From the NCBI GenBank assembly GCA_003503355.1, contig DOCS01000254.1:2886-13360 (forward strand): 10,475 nt of DNA. The letters are read 5' to 3'. The stretch is from Opitutia bacterium (GTDB lineage: Bacteria > Verrucomicrobiota > Verrucomicrobiia > Opitutales > Coraliomargaritaceae). Under the pieces are notes generated by a model. The model did not search any database and had not been told where the DNA came from. It saw only the letters and a program-made list of their open reading frames with translations. Made by a program: the position numbers and the translations under genes. Positions 1 through 6,609 of this stretch are shown piece by piece; the stretch's first letter is position 1; every line of letters begins with the position of its first letter.

Positions 1-2
1 TG

Positions 3-227
3 GGGGTTGATCGCATTGCCCGATGGGCGACAGTGCTGGATCGTGCTGACTCAGGCGCAACTGATCCAGTGACGTGCATGTGTGACTCGGTGCTGCATGC
101 GGGCAATGCGGCGCGCGCGGAGTATGCATATGCATCGCTTAAAAAGCTGCCAGCGAGTCTCCATGAGGCTCTCTGTTTAAATTTTGAGGGACTTGTGGGT
201 TTGGGGCTGTGGTATGTTTGCAAGTAG
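3..227 (+). CDS. 3' end of an unidentified protein (partial; possibly HDOD-like)
   Basis: The reading frame is open from the left window edge to a TAG at 225-227, so this may be the C-terminal 74 residues of a gene that begins outside the window. A GTG at 33-35 could serve as a start, but nothing supports initiation there. The opening residues (GVDRIARWATVL) faintly recall the helix found in HDOD or EAL-HDOD signalling proteins. The later LPASLHEALCLNFEGLVG resembles the tail of that class. This is a weak memory-based resemblance and no catalytic motif is visible. Another frame is open only to a TGA at 70-72. The gene may instead be spurious. Confidence 0.35.
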   Translation, partial: GVDRIARWATVLDRADSGATDPVTCMCDSVLHAGNAARAEYAYASLKKLPASLHEALCLNFEGLVGLGLWYVCK

Positions 228-292
228 TTGTTCGTCAATTTTTTGCGAATTTATGGTGATGCCGATGTGGGCGTCTTTTTTACCATTTATTC

Positions 293-331
293 ATCAGGTG
301 TGGGGTTGTCTTGTTGTGTTGAGTACCTGAT
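293..331. promoter_or_regulatory. Inverted repeat around the parA promoter (candidate operator)
   Basis: ATCAGGT at 293-299 is repeated in inverse as ACCTGAT at 325-331, with 25 bp between the arms. The pair brackets the candidate -35 and overlaps the candidate -10 of the ParA-like gene. This placement would suit autorepression, but no binding protein is known. A 7-bp match over this distance can arise by chance. Confidence 0.35.
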
Positions 332-334
332 ACT
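306..334 (+). promoter_or_regulatory. Candidate promoter for the parA-like gene (leaderless)
   Basis: TTGTCT (306-311) and GATACT (329-334) are separated by 17 bp and each matches four of six bases of the sigma-70 -35 and -10 consensus. Transcription would start about seven bases past the -10, at or next to the ATG at 341. There is no Shine-Dalgarno sequence before that ATG, so a leaderless transcript is the simplest reading. This is an inference from spacing and consensus only. Confidence 0.4.
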
Positions 335-340
335 TTTCAA

Positions 341-1231
341 ATGACGCGGAAGTTAAGTTTCATCAATTATAAAGGGGGCGTTGGAAAAACATCATTGGTG
401 GTGAACCTCGCGGCCTCCTTGGCTGAAGCTGGGCAGCGGGTGTTATTGGTTGATTTGGACGCGCAGTCGAATTCGAGTATTTGGCTGATGCGCCTAGAGC
501 GTTGGAATCCGCTCAACACTGTGGACACCGGTCACCTCTATACGATTTTTGAACCAGCGCGGTGTCGGTTGCGTGATTGTGTGGTGCACGATGTCGTCCG
601 CGATCCCGAAGGGGCGGTCTTGTTGCCTGGGCTCGATGTGCTGCCCACCACATTCGCGCTGGTCGATTTGGAGCACGAATTTGATTCGCCCGACGGTCGG
701 CCAGCCTTTGCTATTTTTCAGCAGCAGCTGGCTGAGATTGAAGACGACTACGATTTTATCCTCTTCGATTGCCCGCCCAATGTTCTGTACGCCGCTCAGT
801 GCGGGATCTTTTGCAGCAGTGAGATCTATGTCCCAGCCAATCCCGATGCGCTCAGCCTAATCGGATTTACTCTGTTAGTTGGCAAATTACAGCAGTTTCA
901 CCATCTCTGCGCTAGCTTTCGTGTCGCCGGCATGCAGCCGACTGCCGAGGTCCGCGGGGTGATCTTCAACGCGATTAAGAGTAATATCGATATCGAAGTG
1001 CCGAAGATGCGGCTACAGTTTCGGATTAATCAATTTAAGAATCAGGGCAAGGTCGCCAAGGATGCGCGTATCTTTGATGCGCAAGTGCGCGACGCGATTG
1101 TCGTGCGTCGCGCCGTGACGCTGGGACTCCCCGTGTGTCTCGTGAGTAGCCTCGGACAGCAGGATAGCGTGAGCGATGACTACCGCAGAGTCGCTCAGGA
1201 GATTCTGAATGCCCCCGCCAGCGCCGATTAA
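341..1231 (+). CDS. ParA/MinD-family P-loop ATPase
   Basis: This 296-residue cytoplasmic ATPase belongs to the ParA/Soj/MinD family, whose members bind ATP, dimerise and position DNA or protein cargo. The deviant Walker A motif KGGVGKTS spans residues 11-18, with signature lysine K11 and catalytic K16. The Walker A' segment LLVDLDAQSNSS covers residues 35-46, and Walker B is FILFDCPPN at 139-147. The stretch PANPDALSLIGFTLL (165-179) is also typical. The length is normal and there is no N-terminal helix-turn-helix, so it is of the short chromosomal or orphan type. An upstream in-frame stop at 320-322 leaves ATG 341 as the only sensible start; it has no Shine-Dalgarno sequence. No ParB gene and no parS-like palindrome lie in the window. 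The gene is 8 bp from the next one, so the two are probably co-transcribed, which points to an orphan ParA working with that protein. Confidence 0.93.
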   Translation: MTRKLSFINYKGGVGKTSLVVNLAASLAEAGQRVLLVDLDAQSNSSIWLMRLERWNPLNTVDTGHLYTIFEPARCRLRDCVVHDVVRDPEGAVLLPGLDVLPTTFALVDLEHEFDSPDGRPAFAIFQQQLAEIEDDYDFILFDCPPNVLYAAQCGIFCSSEIYVPANPDALSLIGFTLLVGKLQQFHHLCASFRVAGMQPTAEVRGVIFNAIKSNIDIEVPKMRLQFRINQFKNQGKVAKDARIFDAQVRDAIVVRRAVTLGLPVCLVSSLGQQDSVSDDYRRVAQEILNAPASAD

Positions 1232-1239
1232 AAGTTAAC

Positions 1240-2193
1240 ATGATCCCAGACCACATAGAGAAGTATTCCGCAGAAGAATGGGGCCACCTCCGCAAACGTT
1301 TCTTCAATTCGATTTTGACCGAGATCGAGCTGTCCAAGCTCGGTCAGAATGTCGGTATTGCATGGCCCTTTCGAGGCAGCGACGAGACGCCGACAAAATA
1401 CATTGAATATGATTTTGAAGCGCTACACTCGGTCCCTGGTCTCGTTGGCAAGAAGCGGCGCGTGCAACTCCTGATGGATATTCTGCGGGAAACGCTCGCA
1501 TTTGATGACCCTTTTGCCGACATGGTGGAAACCGTCGAGTCCGACAGTAAAGTGGATGATGTTTTTGAGCGTATTTTGGCCAAGCACGAGATCCCGATGG
1601 ATTACCCTGCAGAATTGATTCACCTCTCGGCAGATACCCGGGCGCTGTTGAAAAACGAAGGCGTCGAGACTCTGATTCAAACGATCCACTTTGCCCAAAA
1701 CCTAGCCCGTAATGTGGTCATTGGTGGTGATTTGAAATCCTTTCTCAACGGTCTCGCCCAACAGGATAGTGGCGGCATCATAAAGCACTTGCCCTATCGT
1801 CGGTCTGGCCGGGGACTGCATCTGCCGGAAGCAGTGGGGCTGATCGTTCGCGAGCTCGAGGAGTCGGTTCGAATCGAGTTATTACACCGGTCTGGAGTGA
1901 GCCTTTCAGATGCACAACAAGCAGTGCGCGAGCGCGCTACGAAGTCCGATGTCGTCGCGGGGATAGAGGCTGCGATGGATCATCTGGATGCCGTCTGCAG
2001 ATGGTTTGCCGAGGAAGCGGCCGATTTGCAGCAGACTTGTTCCACCGGCGGGTCGGTGGAGCGTTATTTCATTCCAATCGACGAGCCGCTTCATGAGCGC
2101 GTGGCCGCCGCCTTGGCGCGGGCGAAGTTCGGTATGCCTCAACCAGAGCGTCGCGGGTTGCTCGGGCAGCTGTCGGGCTTGCTGGGCCGTTGA
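1240..2193 (+). CDS. Conserved-looking protein of unknown function, partner of the ParA-like ATPase
   Basis: I do not recognise this 317-residue protein. It has no signal peptide and no membrane segment, and looks mostly helical and charged. Residues 126-150 (containing LSADTRALLKNEGVETL) faintly resemble the helix-hairpin-helix-like fold of the RNA polymerase alpha C-terminal domain. A basic patch HLPYRRSGRG (183-192) follows, and the tail (299-317) is rich in R, G and L. These features could bind DNA, but this is inference. It lacks recognisable ParB, MinE or McdB signatures. The ATG lies 8 bp after the ParA-like stop without a good Shine-Dalgarno sequence, so translation may be coupled. 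Codon and base use match its neighbour, and no frameshift is seen. By position it is a candidate ParA regulator, cargo adaptor or DNA-binding partner. Confidence 0.85.
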   Translation: MIPDHIEKYSAEEWGHLRKRFFNSILTEIELSKLGQNVGIAWPFRGSDETPTKYIEYDFEALHSVPGLVGKKRRVQLLMDILRETLAFDDPFADMVETVESDSKVDDVFERILAKHEIPMDYPAELIHLSADTRALLKNEGVETLIQTIHFAQNLARNVVIGGDLKSFLNGLAQQDSGGIIKHLPYRRSGRGLHLPEAVGLIVRELEESVRIELLHRSGVSLSDAQQAVRERATKSDVVAGIEAAMDHLDAVCRWFAEEAADLQQTCSTGGSVERYFIPIDEPLHERVAAALARAKFGMPQPERRGLLGQLSGLLGR

Positions 2194-2214
2194 TCTTGTC
2201 GCGCGTCTGTCTCT

Positions 2215-3327
2215 TTACAGCGCCACCTGCTCGACGATTTCCAGGTCGTAGCCATCTAGGCCGACGACTTTACGAGTGGTGCTTGAGAGCAAGCGGATCT
2301 TTTTCAGGCCAAGGTCGACCAGCATTTGAGCGCCAATCCCGTAGTCGCGGAAGTCCATCTTGGTGGGGCCGACGTCCTTGATTTCGGTTTTATTGGTGCC
2401 TTCGATCACGCGCACGCCGCCTTGCGGCTGCTCAATATAAAGCAGGGCGCCGTGTTTTGCCGCGGCGATTTGTTGCATCGCAGAAGTCAGCGCATGATGG
2501 CCACCCAGTGCTTTGGCGCGGAAAATATCGGTTAGTAAATTCTCACTTTGGACGCGCACCAGCGTCGGCTCGGCGTTGAGCTCGCCCATCGTCAGGGCGA
2601 TGTGCTGGCGGTCATCCAGCACACTGCGGAAAATATGCAGGTCGAAGGTGCCGAATTCTGACTCAAAGGGCCGCGTCAAAACACGCTCTACAAGGCGGTC
2701 GCGTTTGTGGCGATATTCGATCAGGTCGGCAATCGAGATCATTTTCAGGCCGTGCTTTTGCTTGTATTCGATCAGGTCGGGGACGCGTGCGAGCGTGCCG
2801 TCCTCATTGAGGATTTCGCAAATGACGCCACTGGGATGTAGGCCTGCCAGTTGTGCCAGATCGACCGCCGCTTCGGTGTGGCCCGCACGTTGCAGCACGC
2901 CGCCGGGGCGCGCGCGCAGTGGAAACACATGGCCCGGTTGCACCAGCATGTCGGGTTGCGCAGTGGGGTCGGATAGAATACGAATCGTTTCGGCGCGATC
3001 GTAGGCGCTGATGCCGGTGGTAATGCCTTCGGCCGCATCGACCGAAATGGCGAAGTCTGTTTGGTGGGATTCGCGGTTTTCCGAAGCCATTGGGCTAATC
3101 CCGAGACGACGCAACTGATGCCCCAGCATCGGCACGCAAATCAGGCCGCGCGCGTGCAGCGCCATCTGGTTCACCGCTTCCGGAGTGACCTTTGATGCGG
3201 CCATAATCAGGTCGCCCTCGTTTTCACGGGCCTCATCATCGGTCACAATGACCATCTTACCATCCGCGATATCACGAATGGCTGATTCAATGCTGTCGAA
3301 CGCGTCTGAGTGCTTAGCCGTAGTCAT
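2215..3327 (-). CDS. ribBA: 3,4-dihydroxy-2-butanone-4-phosphate synthase with degenerate GTP cyclohydrolase II domain (RibBA-like)
   Basis: This is a 370-residue riboflavin-pathway enzyme. The N-terminal domain (about 10-208) should convert ribulose 5-phosphate to 3,4-dihydroxy-2-butanone 4-phosphate plus formate. Its key motifs are intact: RENEGD (34-39), HARGLICVPM (58-67), TTGISAYDRAETIR (103-116) and the GHTEA segment at 149-153. The C-terminal part (about 212-370) is clearly GTP cyclohydrolase II in ancestry (VRVQSENL, YGIGAQMLVDLGLKKIRLL, GYDLEIVE). However, the normal SECLTGD and RCDCG zinc-binding segments read SENLLTD (261-267) and ALGGHH (273-278), and the QEGRGIG segment reads QPQGGVR (300-306). 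No zinc ligand remains, so only the first reaction is expected. The protein is roughly 30 residues shorter than a typical bifunctional RibBA. The gene is convergent with the ParA unit (21-bp gap) and stands alone. No FMN riboswitch was recognised upstream. Confidence 0.95.
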   Translation of the reverse strand: MTTAKHSDAFDSIESAIRDIADGKMVIVTDDEARENEGDLIMAASKVTPEAVNQMALHARGLICVPMLGHQLRRLGISPMASENRESHQTDFAISVDAAEGITTGISAYDRAETIRILSDPTAQPDMLVQPGHVFPLRARPGGVLQRAGHTEAAVDLAQLAGLHPSGVICEILNEDGTLARVPDLIEYKQKHGLKMISIADLIEYRHKRDRLVERVLTRPFESEFGTFDLHIFRSVLDDRQHIALTMGELNAEPTLVRVQSENLLTDIFRAKALGGHHALTSAMQQIAAAKHGALLYIEQPQGGVRVIEGTNKTEIKDVGPTKMDFRDYGIGAQMLVDLGLKKIRLLSSTTRKVVGLDGYDLEIVEQVAL

Positions 3328-3464
3328 TTCGGCAGGCTAGGGCGAATTGTGGGCGAGTCGAGTCTGTAGCTTAGACAAATCGTGCGGTCGCGGTTCGCCC
3401 ATTGCGTCGTAGTGCGGATTTAGGTTCGCCGTTGGCGCTTTTTTACCTTTCTTAGGTAAACACG
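3328..3464. other. Divergent intergenic region between ribBA and the metallophosphoesterase gene
   Basis: These 137 bp must hold the start signals of both divergent genes. No convincing sigma-70 pair and no riboswitch was recognised. The only clear structure is the hairpin at 3442-3460, listed separately. Confidence 0.6.
3442..3460 (+). promoter_or_regulatory. Hairpin covering the ribosome-binding region of the phosphoesterase gene
   Basis: TTTACCT (3442-3448) pairs perfectly with AGGTAAA (3454-3460) across the five-base loop TTCTT. The AGG at 3454-3456 is the only Shine-Dalgarno-like sequence before the ATG at 3465, about 8 bases away, and it lies in the 3' arm. If transcribed, the hairpin could hide the ribosome-binding site. 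It could equally be a protein operator. Confidence 0.45.
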
Positions 3465-4430
3465 ATGCGTGACCAGCCGCCACAACCAGCCGAGATTCAT
3501 GCCCTTGCCCAGCGCATGGGCAACCGGGAGTTTACCGCTCGATTGCAACTGGAGCAGCAGATGCGCGACCGATGTGGGGCCGGTCAGGGGCGGGGTGCCT
3601 TTCGTCTGGAGCATCTGTGGGATATGTATGGGTGCATACGGCTTTGTTTGAAAGTGAGTCGCTTTTGGAACCGCGCGCATCGCAACTACTTTGACATTCA
3701 AGTGGTGCGCAATGAGGTGGTGCTTGACCGTCTGCCCGCCGCGTTTGATGGCTTTACTATTTTGCAGCTCACCGATTTGCACGCCGACCTGCATCCCGAT
3801 TTTCCGGCGGCAGTGCAACGCGTCATCGCACCGTTGAGTTACGATTGCATGGCGCTCACTGGAGATTTTCGTACCTGCACCTTTGGTGACCACTCAGGTG
3901 CCACCCGCGCGTCGATCGAGATATTGAAAGATGTGACCGCGCCTCGCTTCGCGACCTTGGGCAATCATGACTCGCTCGAAAAAGTGCCGATCCTCGAAGC
4001 CGCGGGTCTGCAATTTCTGCTCAATGAGAACAGCGTGTTTCGGCGTGGTGGCGACGCGTTGTATCTGGCAGGCATTGATGATCCCAATTTTTACAAGAGT
4101 CACAATTTCGAGCGTGCATTGGCAGGTGTGCCGGAGGCTGCCTGTAAGGTGCTGCTGTCGCACTCGCCGCAGACTTACCGCGAAGCGAGTCGCCGGGGCT
4201 TTGATTTTCTTATGGCGGGGCACACGCATGGCGGCCAGATCTGTCTCCCCGGCGGTCGCGTGCTGGTGCATGATCATAGTTCGCCGCGCCGCTTGCTCTC
4301 TGGTGTGTGGCGGGAAGGGCAGATGCAGGGCTATACTAGTCGCGGCACGGGCGCCTCGCGGTTGCCGGTTCGGCTCAATTGCCCGCCGGAAGTTACCTTG
4401 CATGTGCTGCGTTGCGCTAAGCGCGTGTGA
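3465..4430 (+). CDS. Calcineurin-like metallophosphoesterase (YaeI-like family)
   Basis: This 321-residue binuclear-metal phosphoesterase shows all the family motifs in order: TDLHAD (103-108, D104/H106), TGDFRT (132-137), GNHD (166-169), LSHSPQ (231-236) and GHTHGGQI (252-259). The terminal GHTHGGQI and the GDF form place it near the YaeI/YkuE/LpxG branch, where known members hydrolyse phosphodiesters such as UDP-2,3-diacylglucosamine. The substrate here cannot be read from sequence. The phosphoesterase fold begins near residue 78. The first 75 residues form a charged, Gln-rich extension without a signal peptide or membrane span, whereas many relatives have an N-terminal membrane anchor. ATG 3465 has AGGT 8 bases upstream. 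A later methionine at residue 54 would still leave the domain whole, so the start is not certain. The gene is monocistronic and divergent from ribBA. Confidence 0.92.
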   Translation: MRDQPPQPAEIHALAQRMGNREFTARLQLEQQMRDRCGAGQGRGAFRLEHLWDMYGCIRLCLKVSRFWNRAHRNYFDIQVVRNEVVLDRLPAAFDGFTILQLTDLHADLHPDFPAAVQRVIAPLSYDCMALTGDFRTCTFGDHSGATRASIEILKDVTAPRFATLGNHDSLEKVPILEAAGLQFLLNENSVFRRGGDALYLAGIDDPNFYKSHNFERALAGVPEAACKVLLSHSPQTYREASRRGFDFLMAGHTHGGQICLPGGRVLVHDHSSPRRLLSGVWREGQMQGYTSRGTGASRLPVRLNCPPEVTLHVLRCAKRV

Positions 4431-4503
4431 GTGCCGCAGAGCAAACGTTGATTGTGCCCAAAACGAGACAACGCCTCGGATCAGTTTTTAATGTAGAGAA
4501 AGC

Positions 4504-4569
4504 GCTCTTTCGTTTTCGCCTTGCTCGTGCGGCGCAGGTAAGGCGGTGGCAATGACGACGCATTGCCCC
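4504..4569. repeat. Imperfect 66-bp direct repeat, copy A
   Basis: This matches 4691-4756 without gaps at 48 of 66 positions by hand alignment. The best-conserved core is GTGGCAATGA followed shortly by CGCAT and GCCC. It looks like a genome-wide intergenic repeat family rather than coding sequence. Confidence 0.6.
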
Positions 4570-4690
4570 ATGTCGTGTGCCGCTTTAGCAAACACAGCTG
4601 CATCGTATGAGTGTTTGATGAGCAGGTCATTAAGCCTGTCCCCGTCCCCCGTCGGTCTTTCTCTAGCCGTATCCAAATGTGGAGGGAAAC

Positions 4691-4756
4691 GCTCTGTCGT
4701 TTCCGCGTTCGCAGAGTGCCGCGGGTGTGGCAGTGGCAATGAAGGCGCATGGCCCT
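4691..4756. repeat. Imperfect 66-bp direct repeat, copy B
   Basis: This is the second copy of the repeat at 4504-4569, in the same orientation, with 121 bp between the copies. It has 18 substitutions and no indels relative to copy A. Confidence 0.6.
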
Positions 4757-5076
4757 CCAATGGGGATTTAAGGCACAGGCTCCAGAAAATCAGGAGCTTT
4801 GCGACTTGGTGGCTTTGTCAGAGTCTGATCGCCGAGGTCTGGTGTAAAGGTCTGGAGATGGGCGTGAATATAGTTCTCACCTATCCCGCAGACGGGATTC
4901 AAGTCACGAAGCCGCCACTTCAGAGCTTAAGCAAGCGCCGTCAGCTGAGGATGAGCGTTTGATAAATCAGCACGCTACGTTGTGAGCAGACTCACCCGCA
5001 CTACGCGCAACATTGATTGCGCTGGCATTCGATAGATTGCTGAAGCCTTTTACGTTGCGGCGAGGCAGAGGGACTG

Positions 5077-5091
5077 CCTGCCTTACGCAGG
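5077..5091. repeat. Small hairpin
   Basis: CCTGC (5077-5081) and GCAGG (5087-5091) form a five-base-pair stem around CTTAC. It resembles in sequence the stronger hairpin at 5213-5232 and may belong to the same palindromic family. Confidence 0.3.
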
Positions 5092-5106
5092 GGGAGAAGT
5101 TGGGGA

Positions 5107-5192
5107 GGGAGATTTTAGGGACAGGCTCTTAAAATTCTGTTTTAGGGAGATTTTAGGGACAGGCTCTTGAAATTCTGGCTCTTGAAATTCTG
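5107..5192. repeat. Tandem repeat, two full 33-bp units plus a partial third
   Basis: Units at 5107-5139 and 5145-5177 differ at a single base (TTAAAATT versus TTGAAATT) and are separated by TTTTA. A third copy of only the last 16 bases lies at 5177-5192 and is again followed by TTTTA. Each full unit contains TAGGGACAGGCTCTT. A diverged relative lies at 4765-4794 and an inverted AGCCTGTCCC at 4633-4642. The near identity suggests recent slippage or duplication. Confidence 0.85.
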
Positions 5193-5212
5193 TTTTAAAT
5201 ACTTCCTCTGCG

Positions 5213-5232
5213 CACAGGCAGGAATGCCTGTG
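5213..5232. repeat. Perfect 8-bp stem hairpin with GGAA loop (REP-like)
   Basis: CACAGGCA (5213-5220) and TGCCTGTG (5225-5232) flank GGAA, which on the plus strand is a GNRA-type tetraloop. It lies about 70 bases past the stop of the minus-strand methyltransferase gene. It could act as that gene's 3' stem, but no T run follows on either strand, so a classic intrinsic terminator is unlikely. Confidence 0.6.
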
Positions 5233-5300
5233 TCACGTCGTCCTCCGTTGGGAAATCGACAAGGCCAGGGCAACCGCCTCACTTCGCCTGCGGGGCAGAT

Positions 5301-6500
5301 TCACGCCCGTACTTTCTGCAGGGCTGCGGCGTAAAATCCGTCATAGCCGGTCGCGGCTGGTGAGATGGTCGATTCTTGAATCAGTTCAAAGCCGCCTTGG
5401 CTAAGCAGCCGTTCGACGTTGGCGCGGTTCTCCGCGGGTAGTATCGAGCAAGTTGCGTAGACTAAGCGGCCGCCGGGCTTGAGCATCGCGCTGTAGGCTT
5501 CGAGGCATTCGAATTGTATCGCGCGGACTTTTTCAATGGTTTCCGGTTTGAGGCGCCACTTGAGATCCGGCTGACGTTTCAAGGTGCCCAGTCCCGAGCA
5601 AGGTGCATCGATCAGCAGCCGATCCGCGACGCCTTTGTGTGTGGCGAGGGTCTTTGGGCTGATGAGGTGTGTTTCGATGCAGGGAGAGGGGTGTGCTCGT
5701 TGAGCGCGGCGTTTAAGTTCGCGTAGTTTTTTGGGCACGATATCCATCGCGATGATGCGCCCTTGGTTTTGCATCAGTGCGGCGAGGTGCAGTGATTTGC
5801 CGCCGGCCCCCGCGCAGGTGTCGATGATGCAGTCGCCCTGTTGAGCGTCGAGGAGTGGGGCGATCAGCTGCGAGCCGGCATCCTGGATTTCCACGCGGCC
5901 ATCCATGCGTAAAGATTTGGGCAGCGTTTTTCCGGGATTGAGCGCCAGGGCGTCGGGCAGTCCAGGCACTTCGTGGGCGGGGATATGATAGCTCGCCAAC
6001 CAGGTGATGACTTCGGCGCGGCTGGCCTTGAGTGTGTTGACGCGCAGGTAGACGCCCGTGCGCTGGTTGAGCGCGGCCAGTTCATGGTCCCACGCGTCAC
6101 CCAACGCGTCGGCGCCGAGTGCATCGATCCAGTCCGGGATGGATTCGCGAACGGCCCGTGGCTGGGCGGCGAGCTCCGACTCCAGCGCTTGGATTGTCTC
6201 GGCGCTGGCACCGCAGTAGCTCCACCATTCGGGGAGCTCATAGCCCATGCGTATCCATTGCGCCGCACACAGCGCTTCGGTGGTATCGCTTTGGGCTAAG
6301 AAACTTAAGGCACGCCGCCATCGGGCGACTTCAAAGACCGTTTCGGCGATGAAACTGCGGTCGCGCTTGCCCCATTTGGGATGGGCTTCAAAGGCTTTGG
6401 CCAAGGTGTGGTCGAGGACCTTGTGCTCGTGGAATACGGCTTGGATGATGTCGGCGGCAGCTACGGCCAAGATGCGGTGCATTCTCATGGCTGCGGACAT
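5301..6500 (-). CDS. RsmB/NOL1-NOP2-Sun family RNA cytosine-5 methyltransferase
   Basis: This 399-residue S-adenosylmethionine-dependent enzyme should methylate cytosine C5 in RNA; in RsmB itself the target is 16S rRNA C967. The N-terminal region (about 8-130) is helical, like the NusB-like domain of RsmB but rather diverged. The catalytic domain shows YLRVNTLK (151-158), the SAM-binding DTCAGAGGKS (227-236), AMDI (251-254), DAPCSGLGTLKR (298-309) with release cysteine C301, KPGGRLVYATCSI (341-353) with nucleophile C351, and a family-typical GYDGFYAA end. Both cysteines are present, so it should be active. It is shorter than E. coli RsmB (about 430), so the exact target is uncertain. The ATG at 6498-6500 is preceded by a candidate extended -10; a second in-frame ATG four codons later is possible. 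It is divergent from the nfeD unit. Confidence 0.93.
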   Translation of the reverse strand: MSAAMRMHRILAVAAADIIQAVFHEHKVLDHTLAKAFEAHPKWGKRDRSFIAETVFEVARWRRALSFLAQSDTTEALCAAQWIRMGYELPEWWSYCGASAETIQALESELAAQPRAVRESIPDWIDALGADALGDAWDHELAALNQRTGVYLRVNTLKASRAEVITWLASYHIPAHEVPGLPDALALNPGKTLPKSLRMDGRVEIQDAGSQLIAPLLDAQQGDCIIDTCAGAGGKSLHLAALMQNQGRIIAMDIVPKKLRELKRRAQRAHPSPCIETHLISPKTLATHKGVADRLLIDAPCSGLGTLKRQPDLKWRLKPETIEKVRAIQFECLEAYSAMLKPGGRLVYATCSILPAENRANVERLLSQGGFELIQESTISPAATGYDGFYAAALQKVRA

Positions 6501-6515
6501 TTTCGGAAAAACGCT

Positions 6516-6524
6516 CTTATAGCA
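6516..6524 (-). promoter_or_regulatory. Extended -10 promoter element of the methyltransferase gene
   Basis: Read on the minus strand this is TGCTATAAG, an extended -10 (TGn followed by TATAAG, five of six bases). No good -35 lies 16-18 bases upstream, which an extended -10 can tolerate. It would give a leader of about nine bases before the ATG at 6500. Confidence 0.4.
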
Positions 6525-6609
6525 AACGAAACGTCACTCCAGTGGCGGCCAGTTGACGCGATCGCCGAAGGTCAGCGTGAGTCCGAGTTGAAGCTGGCTG
6601 GCATTGGTT

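Larger units (their letters stand above)
4431..5300. other. 870-bp gene-free, repeat-bearing intergenic region
   Basis: Open frames here (for example plus strand 4546-4962 and minus strand 4488-4760) have low-complexity, unconvincing products and coincide with repeats, so none is called. The region holds a pair of 66-bp direct repeats, a tandem repeat around 5107-5192, copies of an AGGCACAGGCT/GGGACAGGCT-like motif in both orientations, and two hairpins. CGAG at 4464-4467 and CTCG at 4475-4478, followed by a T run at 4485-4489, could make a weak terminator for the phosphoesterase gene. Confidence 0.6.

Noticed and set aside
3328..3464. Possible FMN riboswitch upstream of ribBA
   Set aside because: None of the conserved riboswitch segments was seen on the minus strand.
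4481..4760. Overlapping minus-strand open frames of about 90 codons
   Set aside because: They are produced by the two direct repeats read in reverse, and the product composition is not protein-like.
4546..4962. Plus-strand 138-codon open frame in the intergenic region
   Set aside because: It overlaps one repeat fully and part of another, has no ribosome-binding site, and its product has repetitive low-complexity composition with no family resemblance.
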